Below the pieces are notes generated by a model. That model had not been told where the DNA came from. It was given only the letters and a program-made list of their open reading frames with translations, and did no database searches. Source: an uncultured Geobacteraceae bacterium (GTDB lineage Bacteria; Desulfobacterota; Desulfuromonadia; Geobacterales; Pseudopelobacteraceae). From it: DNA of 64,000 nucleotides. Location of the stretch: positions 1-64,000 of the forward strand of contig CAIQWT010000092.1 of NCBI GenBank assembly GCA_903875605.1, in the 5' to 3' direction. The translations under genes and the position numbers were made by a program. Positions 38,760-47,706 of this stretch are shown here, one piece after another; within the stretch, counting starts at the first letter, position 1; every line of letters starts with the position of its first letter.

Positions 38760-39674
38760 TCAGATTGTAATATCCTTGAAGCTGGTGAGCGCCTTGAAAC
38801 TGGCAAACCTGGCCTGAATTTCTTTATACTCAAGTCGCTTCATACGATTTAGACTGAAGTCTTCTACATTGAACGAAGCCATTACGCTTCCGAAAATAAT
38901 CGCCTGACGCAGCCCCTCCTCAGTAAGATCACCCGTATTTGCAAGGTATCCCATAAATCCACCAGCGAAAGTGTCGCCCGCTCCTGTCGGATCAAACACC
39001 TCTTCCAGCGGGTAGGCCGGTGCCGCGAAAACCGTCTCAGGGGTAAACATCAAAACTCCATACTCTCCGCGCTTAACAACAAGGCGTTTGCACCCGAGGT
39101 TCATAATTTGACGGGCAGCCTTTACAAGATTAGCTTCACCGGTGAACTGCCTGGCTTCGCCCTCGTTGATGACAACAATATCAACTTTTTTAAGAACCTG
39201 CTTGAGAGATTCCGGCTTGGAGGAGATCCAGAAATTCATTGTGTCACACGCCACAAGCTTCGGCTTTCGTACCTGTTCCAAAACTTTCATCTGCAGATCT
39301 GGATCTATATTTGCCAGAAACAGATATTCCGCATCGCGGTAGGACTCAGGGAGATCGGGCTGAAAATCCATCAGGACGTTAAGTTGAGTGTCAAGAGTTT
39401 GGGCTTCGTTCAGATCATATCCGTAGCGCCCGCTCCAGTGGAATGTTTTGCCAGGAATGCGCTGTAAGCCGGTAGTATCAATGTTCCGATTCTGCAGAAA
39501 AGTTACATGCTCTTCCGGAAAGTCCTCTCCAACGACAGCAACAAGAGATACATCAGTAAAGAAACTGGCAGATGTAGAAAAATAAGTGGCGGAGCCACCA
39601 AGAACGTTGTCGCCCCTTCCGAAAGGGGTTTCAACGGTATCAAACGCTACTGTGCCGACAACAACAATGCTCAT
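38760..39674 (-). CDS. PfkB-family carbohydrate kinase
   Basis: The 304-residue protein has the PfkB N-terminal motif GGSATYFSTSASFF and the catalytic DPTGAGDTFAGGFMGYLA (from about residue 229, the aspartate of GAGD being the base). It phosphorylates a sugar or nucleoside with ATP; the substrate is unknown. GGAG lies before the ATG. It is in a leftward run between the tolC-like and TPR genes, but shares no obvious pathway with either. Confidence 0.88.
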   Translation of the reverse strand: MSIVVVGTVAFDTVETPFGRGDNVLGGSATYFSTSASFFTDVSLVAVVGEDFPEEHVTFLQNRNIDTTGLQRIPGKTFHWSGRYGYDLNEAQTLDTQLNVLMDFQPDLPESYRDAEYLFLANIDPDLQMKVLEQVRKPKLVACDTMNFWISSKPESLKQVLKKVDIVVINEGEARQFTGEANLVKAARQIMNLGCKRLVVKRGEYGVLMFTPETVFAAPAYPLEEVFDPTGAGDTFAGGFMGYLANTGDLTEEGLRQAIIFGSVMASFNVEDFSLNRMKRLEYKEIQARFASFKALTSFKDITI

Positions 39675-39774
39675 TGGTTTCTCCTACTTTGGAATATTGG
39701 GGCAAAGTACCACGCTGCACAAAATGAGTCAAAAGGATTGTAGGTTCGTGTAAACACCGTATCGTGCAGTGGCC

Positions 39775-41073
39775 CTACTCCCCCGCGATCCCCATGGACC
39801 AAAGGTAATAGACTTGCGCTACACGATAGTCACGCCGGGCTCTTGCAAGGTTACTTCTGGCCAGGAGCAGATTTAACTGAGCGTCATCGACCTCAAGCCT
39901 TATCTTTACGCCGAACTCATACCCCTTTTCCGCCATCTGGAGCAGACGTTCCGCCTGTTTGACTGTTCCTGAGAGCGCCTTCAAAATCTCGGCAGCCTCA
40001 CGGAAGGAAAATTCCGCCTGACGAACTTCCAACGCGATTGACTCGAGAAGTTTTGTCTCCTCAATCTGTTTCGTGCGCAACTCACTTTTGGCCTGAGCAA
40101 CCTTACCACTGGTACGAAGACCGTCGAAAAACGGAAAAGTTACATACAGACCTACGTTCCAAGCCGCACCGTCTGCATCCTGCGCCGGCCCAGGATCATT
40201 CAGGCTCGCCCAGTGCCAACCGGCGCCCCCTTTAAGGTCAAGACGCGGCTTGTTTTCAGCATTGGCAATAGTGACCAGCTCGTCATAAATGCGTAGGCGC
40301 AGTTGCAGATCAGCCAGCTCCGGACGTTTTTTACCGGCGAGTTGGAACGCTTGTTCAAAATTAGCCGGCAGTGAGCGATCCGCCGTCGGCACTTCCAGAG
40401 ACTCTATTACATCGACTTCATCACTCTCCATAGCGAGCAGGAAACGGAGTTTTTCGCGTGCCATGCGGATGCCGTTTTCAGTGCGAATAACTTCGGGCTG
40501 TGTGTTCTCGGCAGCAACTTCTGCCGCCAGGACATCATAATCCGTTGCAACCCCGGCGTTAAACTTGCGAGTTGCCTCATCAAGATGCCGTAGTTTCTGA
40601 GCACGGTTTTCTAGAGCCATGCGAGACAGCTCGCGTGACAACAAAACATCGTGGTATGACGTCACCACGTCACGGTAGACAGCCTGACGATAAAGTCTCA
40701 GTTGCTCATCCGCTGTTTTAAGCCCAACCTCGGCGGCTCTGATAGCAGCGTTCAGCTTCCCCCAGGTATATAACTGTTGGGAAACCGTCAGATCTACAGC
40801 CCGGCCAAACTGCCTCTGAGCGGGCGTACCGGCTATTTGTTGGCTGCCATCCTTTGAGACCATTGCAGTACCGTTGAGAGAAACTTGAGGTAACGCTGCA
40901 GCGCGTTCTTCTACATATTTGCCCTGGACATAGTGTGCGTACTCGCGCGCTTTTTCGATGTCGCGGTTTTTCTCTAAAGCGACAGAGATTGCCTGATCAA
41001 GTGACAGGGCTTTTATTTCGGCGTTGCAGACAACCGGAATGAACACAACTAAAATCATAAATACAAATTTCAT
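39775..41073 (-). CDS. TolC-family outer-membrane efflux protein
   Basis: The 432-residue protein has a signal peptide (KFVFMILVVFIPVVCNA) and two copies of the outer-membrane efflux domain, with long helices such as YAHYVQGKYVEERAAALPQV and FGVKIRLEVDDAQLNLLLARSNLARA trimmed here to motif ends VEERAAALPQ and DDAQLNLLLA. It would provide the outer-membrane channel for the RND pump encoded upstream. It follows the pabBC gene by 16 bases. Confidence 0.88.
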   Translation of the reverse strand: MKFVFMILVVFIPVVCNAEIKALSLDQAISVALEKNRDIEKAREYAHYVQGKYVEERAAALPQVSLNGTAMVSKDGSQQIAGTPAQRQFGRAVDLTVSQQLYTWGKLNAAIRAAEVGLKTADEQLRLYRQAVYRDVVTSYHDVLLSRELSRMALENRAQKLRHLDEATRKFNAGVATDYDVLAAEVAAENTQPEVIRTENGIRMAREKLRFLLAMESDEVDVIESLEVPTADRSLPANFEQAFQLAGKKRPELADLQLRLRIYDELVTIANAENKPRLDLKGGAGWHWASLNDPGPAQDADGAAWNVGLYVTFPFFDGLRTSGKVAQAKSELRTKQIEETKLLESIALEVRQAEFSFREAAEILKALSGTVKQAERLLQMAEKGYEFGVKIRLEVDDAQLNLLLARSNLARARRDYRVAQVYYLWSMGIAGE

Positions 41074-41089
41074 TACCGTAAGTCCCCTT

Positions 41090-42841
41090 TCATATTATGA
41101 CAAACTTTTGCCAACCACGCACCGAATTGACCAGCCAGAGTTCATCTGCCCGACTCAGATCTTCGGTACAAAGGATTTGCTCTCTGATTTTCCCATCTGC
41201 AAGGAGCTCTTCCCGCAGTACACCCGGCAGTAGACCGCAAGCCAGCGGCGGCGTCACAAGCTGTCCAGCCAATTTAACCACCAGTGTGTGATAACTTCCT
41301 TCAGTCAACTGTCCATGTTCGTTGAGTAGCAACACCTCATCACAGTCCGGGTGCTCCGATCTGGCAGAGTCGAGTTTTTCCCTGCAAGTTGTCTTATGGT
41401 AACAAAAACAATCGTCAGAATTTACCCGTACCGCGCTTATGCCGACTCGAAGAATATCCGTCCGCTCGAATAGTACTTCAGAAGACAGCTCCAGGCTGCC
41501 GTCCGGCGCCAGAAGCAGGCGGATTTTAAAAAGCCCGGATGTCGTCAGAGCAGCATGCGCAGAAAGAGTATGCCGTATTTTCCCAGCGTCACATACAAAA
41601 CCAAAATAGGATGCTGAAGCGGCAATTCGGGCGATGTGCCTATCCAGAAGGGAGTAGACACCATCCTCCAAGCGGAGCGATTCAATCAGACGAAAGTCAT
41701 TATTTCGGTGATTGACAAACACTCCTTTGCTCAAACATTCGGAGTACTCTAAAGATGCAACGGAATCCCAGGTAACGGCACTTCCAACGCCCATCGTCAG
41801 AGTGTTTGTCTGTGAGTCACACAACAAAGTGCGGATCGCTACGGAAAAAACCGCCTCACCACCAGGAGCCACGCATCCGATCGCCCCGCAATAGACTCCG
41901 CGTGGAGCGTTCTCAAGTTCGGCAATTATTTCCATGCTGCGTCGTTTAGGGGCACCAGTTACAGATCCACACGGAAACAGGGCCCTAAAAACATCTGCCA
42001 GACCAACGTCGGGGCGGATTTGCGCAGAAACAGTCGAAGTCATCTGGTGGACGGTGGGATATGTTTCTACATCAAACAACCTGTCAACCGTCACTGAACC
42101 GATCTCTGCAATAACGCCGAGATCGTTGCGTAACAGATCAACGATCATTAGGTTTTCGGCCTTTTCTTTTGGGCTGTTCCGTAACTGTGTGACTGCAACC
42201 AGGTCATCTTCAGCCCGGCTCCCGCGGCGGGCGGTGCCCTTCATCGGGCAAGTAGTAATTTTCCCCTCTTTCAGTGAAAAGAAAATCTCCGGCGAAGCCG
42301 AAAGAATGGTGAACCGGCCAGTATCAATGAAAGCAGAGAACGGCGCACCCTGTGCTACGCTTATCCGCGAATATAAATCACACAAATTCCCTGCGAAAGT
42401 CCCCTGCAAAGAAAATGTATGATTTACCTGATAACAATCCCCTGCAGCAATGTAATCGCGGATACAACTGACATCTCCGGTGTATTCTTCAAAATTTTTC
42501 AGTGGCTCAAGCAGGGCATCCAGAGCAGAAACGTCAAGATCCGCACCGGCATTAACGCTGTGTCGCTCCCGAAAGAGAGCAAACCAGGCGAGCGGCAGTC
42601 CCTCGACCGGGGGGATATGTGGCAGATCAGGGTTAAGTGAAGAGGCTGCTTCATAAGCTACAAAACCGACCGCATAAAGGCCTCCAGCAGCCGCCTGTTC
42701 AATTTGATTGAGAACATCTACAACCTCACTGGCTTGAGTAGCTGCCACGGTTTTGACGTACCCGTCAAATCGCCACGAAGAGGCAAAGCTACCACAACGG
42801 AACGAATCGAAGAGAATCAAGGGTATTTCAGACATTGCCAC
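41090..42841 (-). CDS. pabB: Fused aminodeoxychorismate synthase I and lyase (PabBC)
   Basis: The 583-residue protein joins two folate enzymes. Residues 1 to about 375 are the chorismate-binding PabB domain with GDCYQVNHTF, CPMKGTARRG, ENLMIVDLLRNDLG and CGSVTGAPKRRSMEII. The rest is a PLP-dependent class-IV domain (PabC) with the catalytic lysine in CYHKTTCREKLD and LTEGSYHTLVVK. Together they make p-aminobenzoate given ammonia from PabA. GTG at 42841 has GGAG eight bases before it; ATG at 42835 is the alternative. It overlaps the end of the RND gene by 8-14 bases. Confidence 0.92.
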   Translation of the reverse strand: MAMSEIPLILFDSFRCGSFASSWRFDGYVKTVAATQASEVVDVLNQIEQAAAGGLYAVGFVAYEAASSLNPDLPHIPPVEGLPLAWFALFRERHSVNAGADLDVSALDALLEPLKNFEEYTGDVSCIRDYIAAGDCYQVNHTFSLQGTFAGNLCDLYSRISVAQGAPFSAFIDTGRFTILSASPEIFFSLKEGKITTCPMKGTARRGSRAEDDLVAVTQLRNSPKEKAENLMIVDLLRNDLGVIAEIGSVTVDRLFDVETYPTVHQMTSTVSAQIRPDVGLADVFRALFPCGSVTGAPKRRSMEIIAELENAPRGVYCGAIGCVAPGGEAVFSVAIRTLLCDSQTNTLTMGVGSAVTWDSVASLEYSECLSKGVFVNHRNNDFRLIESLRLEDGVYSLLDRHIARIAASASYFGFVCDAGKIRHTLSAHAALTTSGLFKIRLLLAPDGSLELSSEVLFERTDILRVGISAVRVNSDDCFCYHKTTCREKLDSARSEHPDCDEVLLLNEHGQLTEGSYHTLVVKLAGQLVTPPLACGLLPGVLREELLADGKIREQILCTEDLSRADELWLVNSVRGWQKFVII

Positions 42842-45800
42842 CTTTCCATCTCCGTTTCAGCCAGCCCCCCAGGTCATCCATCAGTGTGTACATTACCGGC
42901 ACTACCAACAGTGTCAGCAGAGTCGAAGTAAGGAGGCCGCCAACTACGGCGCGAGCCATGGGGGCGCGACCTTCAGCGCCCGCTCCAAGCGCCAGAAATA
43001 GCGGCATCATTCCAAAAATCATCGCCAGTGTTGTCATTATTATCGGCCGCAGACGGGTGCGGCCTGCCAGAATAACCGCCTCACGCCTGTTCATGCCGTC
43101 CCTGCGCTGAAGCACCTTGGCGTAATCAACCAGCAAAATTGCATTTTTGGTTACTAATCCCATCAGCATGATCAAGCCTATCAGAGACATTATATTGATC
43201 GTATCGCCGGTAAGTTTGAGCATACCGGCCATCCCGACAATGGAAAGCGGCAGAGAAAACATGATTGCAAGGGGTTCAAAAAACGACTCAAACTGGGCGG
43301 CCAGAATCAGGTAGACAAAAAGCACTGCCAACAGTAACGACTCCCCCATGTAGCCGAATGATTCGGCCATATCTTCTGCCTCACCAGATAGATTAACGGA
43401 GTAGCCAGGCGGCATGTTAATCCTTTTGGAAGCAGCCTCAACATGCTTGGCAGCAGTTCCGACCGGCAACCGGTCAAGATTAGCACTTACAGTTACCTGG
43501 CGGGCCAGATCACGGCGGTTTATCTCCGTAGGCGATGCAGCCACAACAGTGCTGGTCAGACTTGACACCGGTATCAGCTTGACTCCACCATTACCGTCCG
43601 GCACAGACACTTTCAAATCCAGCACCTGCGAAGCATTTTGCCGTAAATGTGCCGGCAGGCGAACCCGCAGATTTACCGCATCGCCATCTACATCTTCAAA
43701 AGTTGAAATGGCTTCGCCACCGACCAGACGACTAACAGAGGCCACGATATCATTGGTTGTAACGCCAGCCGACAGAGCTTTGTCGCGGTCAACCCGCATA
43801 CGGTATTCAGGGATGTCGTTCTCCAGGGTCATTGTAATATCTACAATGCCACGCACCTTATAAAGCTCCTCTTTCAAGCGCGCTCCAAGCTGCTTGAGGA
43901 CCACCAGATCTTCACCTTTAAGGTTAACGTTAAGCGGTTTCTGCGCCCCGCCGATCTGACCGACTTCCTCAATGGAGAAGGTTATGCCCGCTATCTTCTG
44001 CAAGCGCTCGCGCACTTCCCGCTGCAGCTGGAACTGGTTTTTGGAACGATCTTTTCGTTCCTTGAGCTTAACGTATAAAAGACCGTCGCGCACAGTACCG
44101 CTGTCCCCGGCGCCGATAGTGGCATAGGTATGATCAACCTCCGGTGCGCTTTTTACAGCAGCCAGAACTGCATGCATGCGGTCTTCGGTTTCAACTACAG
44201 AGGCATCCGGAGCTGTTTTGAACGAAATTTGAAATTCACCTTTATCCTCCGGAGCCATAAATGAGGACTCCAGGGAGCCAAAAAGCATGATCCCGGCGAC
44301 AAAGGATCCAAGGGCCAACGCCATAACGCTTTTGCGGTGATCCAGCGCCCAGGCTATAGCACCACGATATTTATCGGCAGTTTTGTCAAACCAGAAGTTG
44401 AATTTTTCCAGATAGCGCGCAATCCCTTTGCGTTTCCCCTGCAGATGAATTGAGGGATCGTGCCAGCGGGATGAAAGCATAGGATCGAGGGTAAACGAAA
44501 CAAACAGCGAAACCAATACCGCAAAGGCGACGCTGATGCCGAACTGATAGAAAAAACGTCCGACAATCCCCTTCATGAAGGCCACCGGTATGAACACGGC
44601 AATAATCGACATGGAAGTAGAGAAAACCGCTAGTCCGATCTCTGACGTGCCAAACCTGGCCGCTTCCATGTGGTCTTTCCCCATTTCCAGATGGCGGACA
44701 ATATTCTCCCGCACAACAATGGCATCATCTATCAGCATGCCTATGGCCAGAGATAAAGCCATCAGGGTCATGACATTAAGGGTCATGCCAAGCGCATTCA
44801 TGACGATAAAAGAGGATATGACCGAAATCGGCAGAGTCACACCGGTAATCACTGTTGACCGCCAGGAGTTGATGAAACAGAAAATGATCAGTACAGTCAG
44901 AATACCGCCGATGAGCAGAGTTTCTTTGACATCAGCAAGCGACTCGCGCGTCATGATAGAACCGTCCCGTACCAGCGAAAGCGTTACCCCGGGCGGCAAC
45001 TCCTTTTGCAGCTTTAACATAACTTTCTTGACGGTATCAACCAGCTCGACCTGATTACCACCTGACTGTTTGTATATATCCAGACCAATAGCCGGCTTAC
45101 CGTTCACCAGAGCAAGTTTGCGCTTTTCTTCAATACCGTCGTTTATCACGGCTATTTCGCCAAGCCGTATCGGACGACTATTCCGCTGAGCAACGGTCAT
45201 CTGTCGATACTGCTCGGCCAGTTCCGGCTTACCCTCTATGCGGAGCGGATATTCCGCTGTGCCTCGGGTTATCCGCCCTAGCGGCGTGTTAGTGTTCTCG
45301 GAACGGATACCGGAAACAATGTCGTTAACACCAAGCTTAAGTGCGTCCAGCCTGACCGGATCGAGATCAATGTTGACCTCACGCTTCTGACCGCCGACCA
45401 TATCGACCTTGCCGACTCCGGCAACGCTTTCAAATCTTTTTTTAATCCTTTTTTCTACCAATGTTGTCAATTCGCGAGGCGACAAAGTAGTAGATTCAAC
45501 GGCCAGCGCTGCAATCGGCGAAGCGTTAAAGTCCAGCTTCTGAATAATCGGTTCATCGATAGAAGCCGGCAGAGTTGCGCGTACAGAGGAAATCTTGGCT
45601 CGGACCTCCTGAGCCGCATCATTAACCTTTTCCTCAAGACGGAATTCTATAACAACCGATGATACGCCTTCGCGGGAAGTGGAGAAAACATGCTTCACTC
45701 CGGCAATCTGGTTGACCGCCTCCTCTATACGCTTTGAGACTTCCCGTTCGACCGTCTCCGGAGAGGCCCCGGCAAAAGTGGTGACAACCGAAACAATTGG

Positions 45801-45926
45801 AAACTCGACATTAGGAAACATCTCAACAGAAAGACGACGATAGGAAAAGATGCCGAGTATGACCAGAGCTAAAACCATGACTGAGGCAAAAATCGGACGT
45901 TTGATGGAGGTATTGGAGAGGATCAT
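42828..45926 (-). CDS. RND-family efflux permease
   Basis: The 1032-residue inner-membrane pump has the AcrB-type layout: a first span (IFASVMVLALVILGIFSYRR), two large periplasmic loops and two groups of six spans. GMLIDDAIVVRENIVRH is the proton-relay region of TM4 and LMGLVTKNAILLVDYAKV the TM10-11 region. It belongs with the heavy-metal-free, hydrophobic-drug (HAE) type. The adaptor lies upstream and the TolC-like channel downstream with pabBC between them. AAAAAGGAAG precedes the ATG. Confidence 0.93.
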   Translation of the reverse strand: MILSNTSIKRPIFASVMVLALVILGIFSYRRLSVEMFPNVEFPIVSVVTTFAGASPETVEREVSKRIEEAVNQIAGVKHVFSTSREGVSSVVIEFRLEEKVNDAAQEVRAKISSVRATLPASIDEPIIQKLDFNASPIAALAVESTTLSPRELTTLVEKRIKKRFESVAGVGKVDMVGGQKREVNIDLDPVRLDALKLGVNDIVSGIRSENTNTPLGRITRGTAEYPLRIEGKPELAEQYRQMTVAQRNSRPIRLGEIAVINDGIEEKRKLALVNGKPAIGLDIYKQSGGNQVELVDTVKKVMLKLQKELPPGVTLSLVRDGSIMTRESLADVKETLLIGGILTVLIIFCFINSWRSTVITGVTLPISVISSFIVMNALGMTLNVMTLMALSLAIGMLIDDAIVVRENIVRHLEMGKDHMEAARFGTSEIGLAVFSTSMSIIAVFIPVAFMKGIVGRFFYQFGISVAFAVLVSLFVSFTLDPMLSSRWHDPSIHLQGKRKGIARYLEKFNFWFDKTADKYRGAIAWALDHRKSVMALALGSFVAGIMLFGSLESSFMAPEDKGEFQISFKTAPDASVVETEDRMHAVLAAVKSAPEVDHTYATIGAGDSGTVRDGLLYVKLKERKDRSKNQFQLQREVRERLQKIAGITFSIEEVGQIGGAQKPLNVNLKGEDLVVLKQLGARLKEELYKVRGIVDITMTLENDIPEYRMRVDRDKALSAGVTTNDIVASVSRLVGGEAISTFEDVDGDAVNLRVRLPAHLRQNASQVLDLKVSVPDGNGGVKLIPVSSLTSTVVAASPTEINRRDLARQVTVSANLDRLPVGTAAKHVEAASKRINMPPGYSVNLSGEAEDMAESFGYMGESLLLAVLFVYLILAAQFESFFEPLAIMFSLPLSIVGMAGMLKLTGDTINIMSLIGLIMLMGLVTKNAILLVDYAKVLQRRDGMNRREAVILAGRTRLRPIIMTTLAMIFGMMPLFLALGAGAEGRAPMARAVVGGLLTSTLLTLLVVPVMYTLMDDLGGWLKRRWKGGNV

Positions 45927-45950
45927 TCTTGCTTCCTTTTTGTCTATTGG

Positions 45951-46337
45951 CTACGGTATTACTGATTCATGGCCAAGCGCTGCAACGATAAGTCGCTTTA
46001 GCTCCGAAATACTGCTGCAGGAACTAATCTCGGAAGCAGTTATCAATATTTCCAACGATCCATGAGTGTTCATAAATATCGCCGGGAGAGCAACAGAAAC
46101 AATGCCGTACTGTTCGAAGAGTTCATCACGATGCAGAAACTCCAGTTTCTGCTCAAGAGATTCGAGAAACAGCTTCCATTCGGAGCGCATACCAAAGGTG
46201 CCATAGGTAATTGCGCAGAGATCGCAGGAATAGCTCTCCGGTGCAAACGTTTTGTGTGCGATATCAGTAAGGGTGTTAAAGAGCCCGCTGTCGGCATTAT
46301 AGACAAAGACAAGTTTCGTACGAGGGGCCTTTCCCAT
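45951..46337 (-). CDS. Small conserved protein of unknown function inside the efflux operon
   Basis: The 128-residue product contains LVFVYNADSGLFNTLTDIAH near the start and CDLCAITYGTFGMRSEW in the middle, with VSVALPAIFM later. I recall a family with these YNADSG and C-x-L-C-x-x-T-Y-G motifs, sometimes labelled GTPase, but no P-loop is present here, so I assign no function. The fold looks alpha/beta and the CxxC might bind metal or be redox active. Its ATG shares a base with the adaptor stop (TGATG) and the RND start follows after 24 bases, so it is made with the pump. Confidence 0.7.
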   Translation of the reverse strand: MGKAPRTKLVFVYNADSGLFNTLTDIAHKTFAPESYSCDLCAITYGTFGMRSEWKLFLESLEQKLEFLHRDELFEQYGIVSVALPAIFMNTHGSLEILITASEISSCSSISELKRLIVAALGHESVIP

Positions 46338-47509
46338 CACTTCACAACCGCTTCAGTCTTTACTGCTGCTTCCACAGCTACTTTGTCGCCATCTTTCAGA
46401 TTAAACCCGCCACGGATTACGTACTGTTCACCAGCCTTTAGTCCCGTTGCGATTTCGACCATATCGCCTGCAACAGCACCACTAAGAATATCCCGTTTGC
46501 GAGCTACCCCGTTTTCCACAACTAACACACTCCCTTTATGTGCCTGCGTGTCAAATGCGACAATTGAGCTGCGTGGTATCTGCAGCACCTGTCTACGGTT
46601 TTCGGTAATAATGCGCCCTTTAGCAAACAAGCCGCCTTTAAGATATTCAGGTACGTTCCGAACTTCGGCAATAACTTTTAGCGAGCGATCTACTGCGGAA
46701 AGTTCGGGATTGATATACATTACCTTGCCGTTGATAGTACGACCCGGCAGAGAATCCACCGTAAATTCTAACGACTGACCGACCTTGACTCGACCGGAGT
46801 CTGTTGAGGAAACGGTCACCGTCAGATTGAGCAGTCGATTGTCCACAATTCGAAAAACTGGCTTGGCGGCTGCGGCGTCACTTGCCAGATCACCGACATT
46901 GATATCACGCAGGGCGACTATGCCATCAATAGGTGCTACGACCAGGCCTTTCGCCTGACGGGCAATTCCTTGTCGAAACTCTTCTTCAGAAACATGGATC
47001 TGAGCAGATGCTACCCCGACTCTTGCTTTTGCTGTCTCTGTTTCACTACGGGCGTCGTCAATGGCCTGCTGAGTAGCAAGTCCGGATTCTTTAAGTTTGA
47101 GGACACGCGCCAACTCCCGCTCCGCACGATTACCCACCACCTGTGCCTGAACCATATTCGCTTTCGCGGAGATGATTCCTGCCTCGGCCCGCTTGACTTG
47201 AGCCTCTGTTTCGGCAACATCAATGCGTACCAGCGGCTGGCCTTTTTTTACGTGAACCCACTCTGAGACCATAACCTGTTTGACCAGTCCCGGAATCTGT
47301 GTTTTCACATCCACCGCAAACTTTGGTTCCAGACTGCCGGTCACTTCTATGCCGTCCGTCACGCTTGAATAGGTCGCAGCTCGTGTCTCTACTGCCACCG
47401 GTGGCTTTGTTACCTGCTCAATATTTTTTTTTGCATCGCTCTTACCACAGGCCGTCAAACTAACAACTACCATCGTCACCGAAAAAATAAGTGATACCGC
47501 TTGTTTCAT
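46337..47509 (-). CDS. RND efflux periplasmic adaptor, lipoprotein
   Basis: The 390-residue adaptor has a lipoprotein signal ending SLTA with Cys21, barrel-sandwich/lipoyl halves around a helical hairpin (VHVKKGQPLVRIDVAETEAQ, then VAPIDGIVALRDINVGDLAS), and a beta-barrel domain (GQSLEFTVDSLPGRTINGKV). It bridges the RND permease and the outer-membrane channel. First gene of the efflux operon. Its promoter must lie in the short region to its right that also holds an inverted-repeat element. Confidence 0.92.
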   Translation of the reverse strand: MKQAVSLIFSVTMVVVSLTACGKSDAKKNIEQVTKPPVAVETRAATYSSVTDGIEVTGSLEPKFAVDVKTQIPGLVKQVMVSEWVHVKKGQPLVRIDVAETEAQVKRAEAGIISAKANMVQAQVVGNRAERELARVLKLKESGLATQQAIDDARSETETAKARVGVASAQIHVSEEEFRQGIARQAKGLVVAPIDGIVALRDINVGDLASDAAAAKPVFRIVDNRLLNLTVTVSSTDSGRVKVGQSLEFTVDSLPGRTINGKVMYINPELSAVDRSLKVIAEVRNVPEYLKGGLFAKGRIITENRRQVLQIPRSSIVAFDTQAHKGSVLVVENGVARKRDILSGAVAGDMVEIATGLKAGEQYVIRGGFNLKDGDKVAVEAAVKTEAVVK

Positions 47510-47580
47510 TTCATGCTCCTTGTTCAGTCAATCTATATCAACATTACCTATTAAGCGTGTGAGATCTGCGCCGGAGAACC

Positions 47581-47706
47581 TATACCAAGTTGCAATCAAA
47601 ATGAGTACTAGGCGGAGAAGAGCGTTGCGACCGAGGCGTGCGTTTAGTACGTTGAGGATCTACCGACGAGGCCAACAGCGTAATCATTTGATTGCGACCT
47701 GGTATT
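47581..47706. mobile_element. 126-bp inverted-repeat element (MITE-like)
   Basis: The left end TATACCAAGTTGCAATCAAA plus ATGA matches, inverted, the right end TCATTTGATTGCGACCTGGT plus ATTA: in the same sense TATACCAAGTTGCAATCAAAATGA against TAATACCAGGTCGCAATCAA-ATGA, about 20 of 24 positions. The interior is GC-rich with GAGGC direct repeats and no gene. The last three bases of the flhB stop lie inside the right end. It resembles intergenic repeat elements I recall in Geobacter-type genomes. No target duplication is obvious. Confidence 0.6.
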
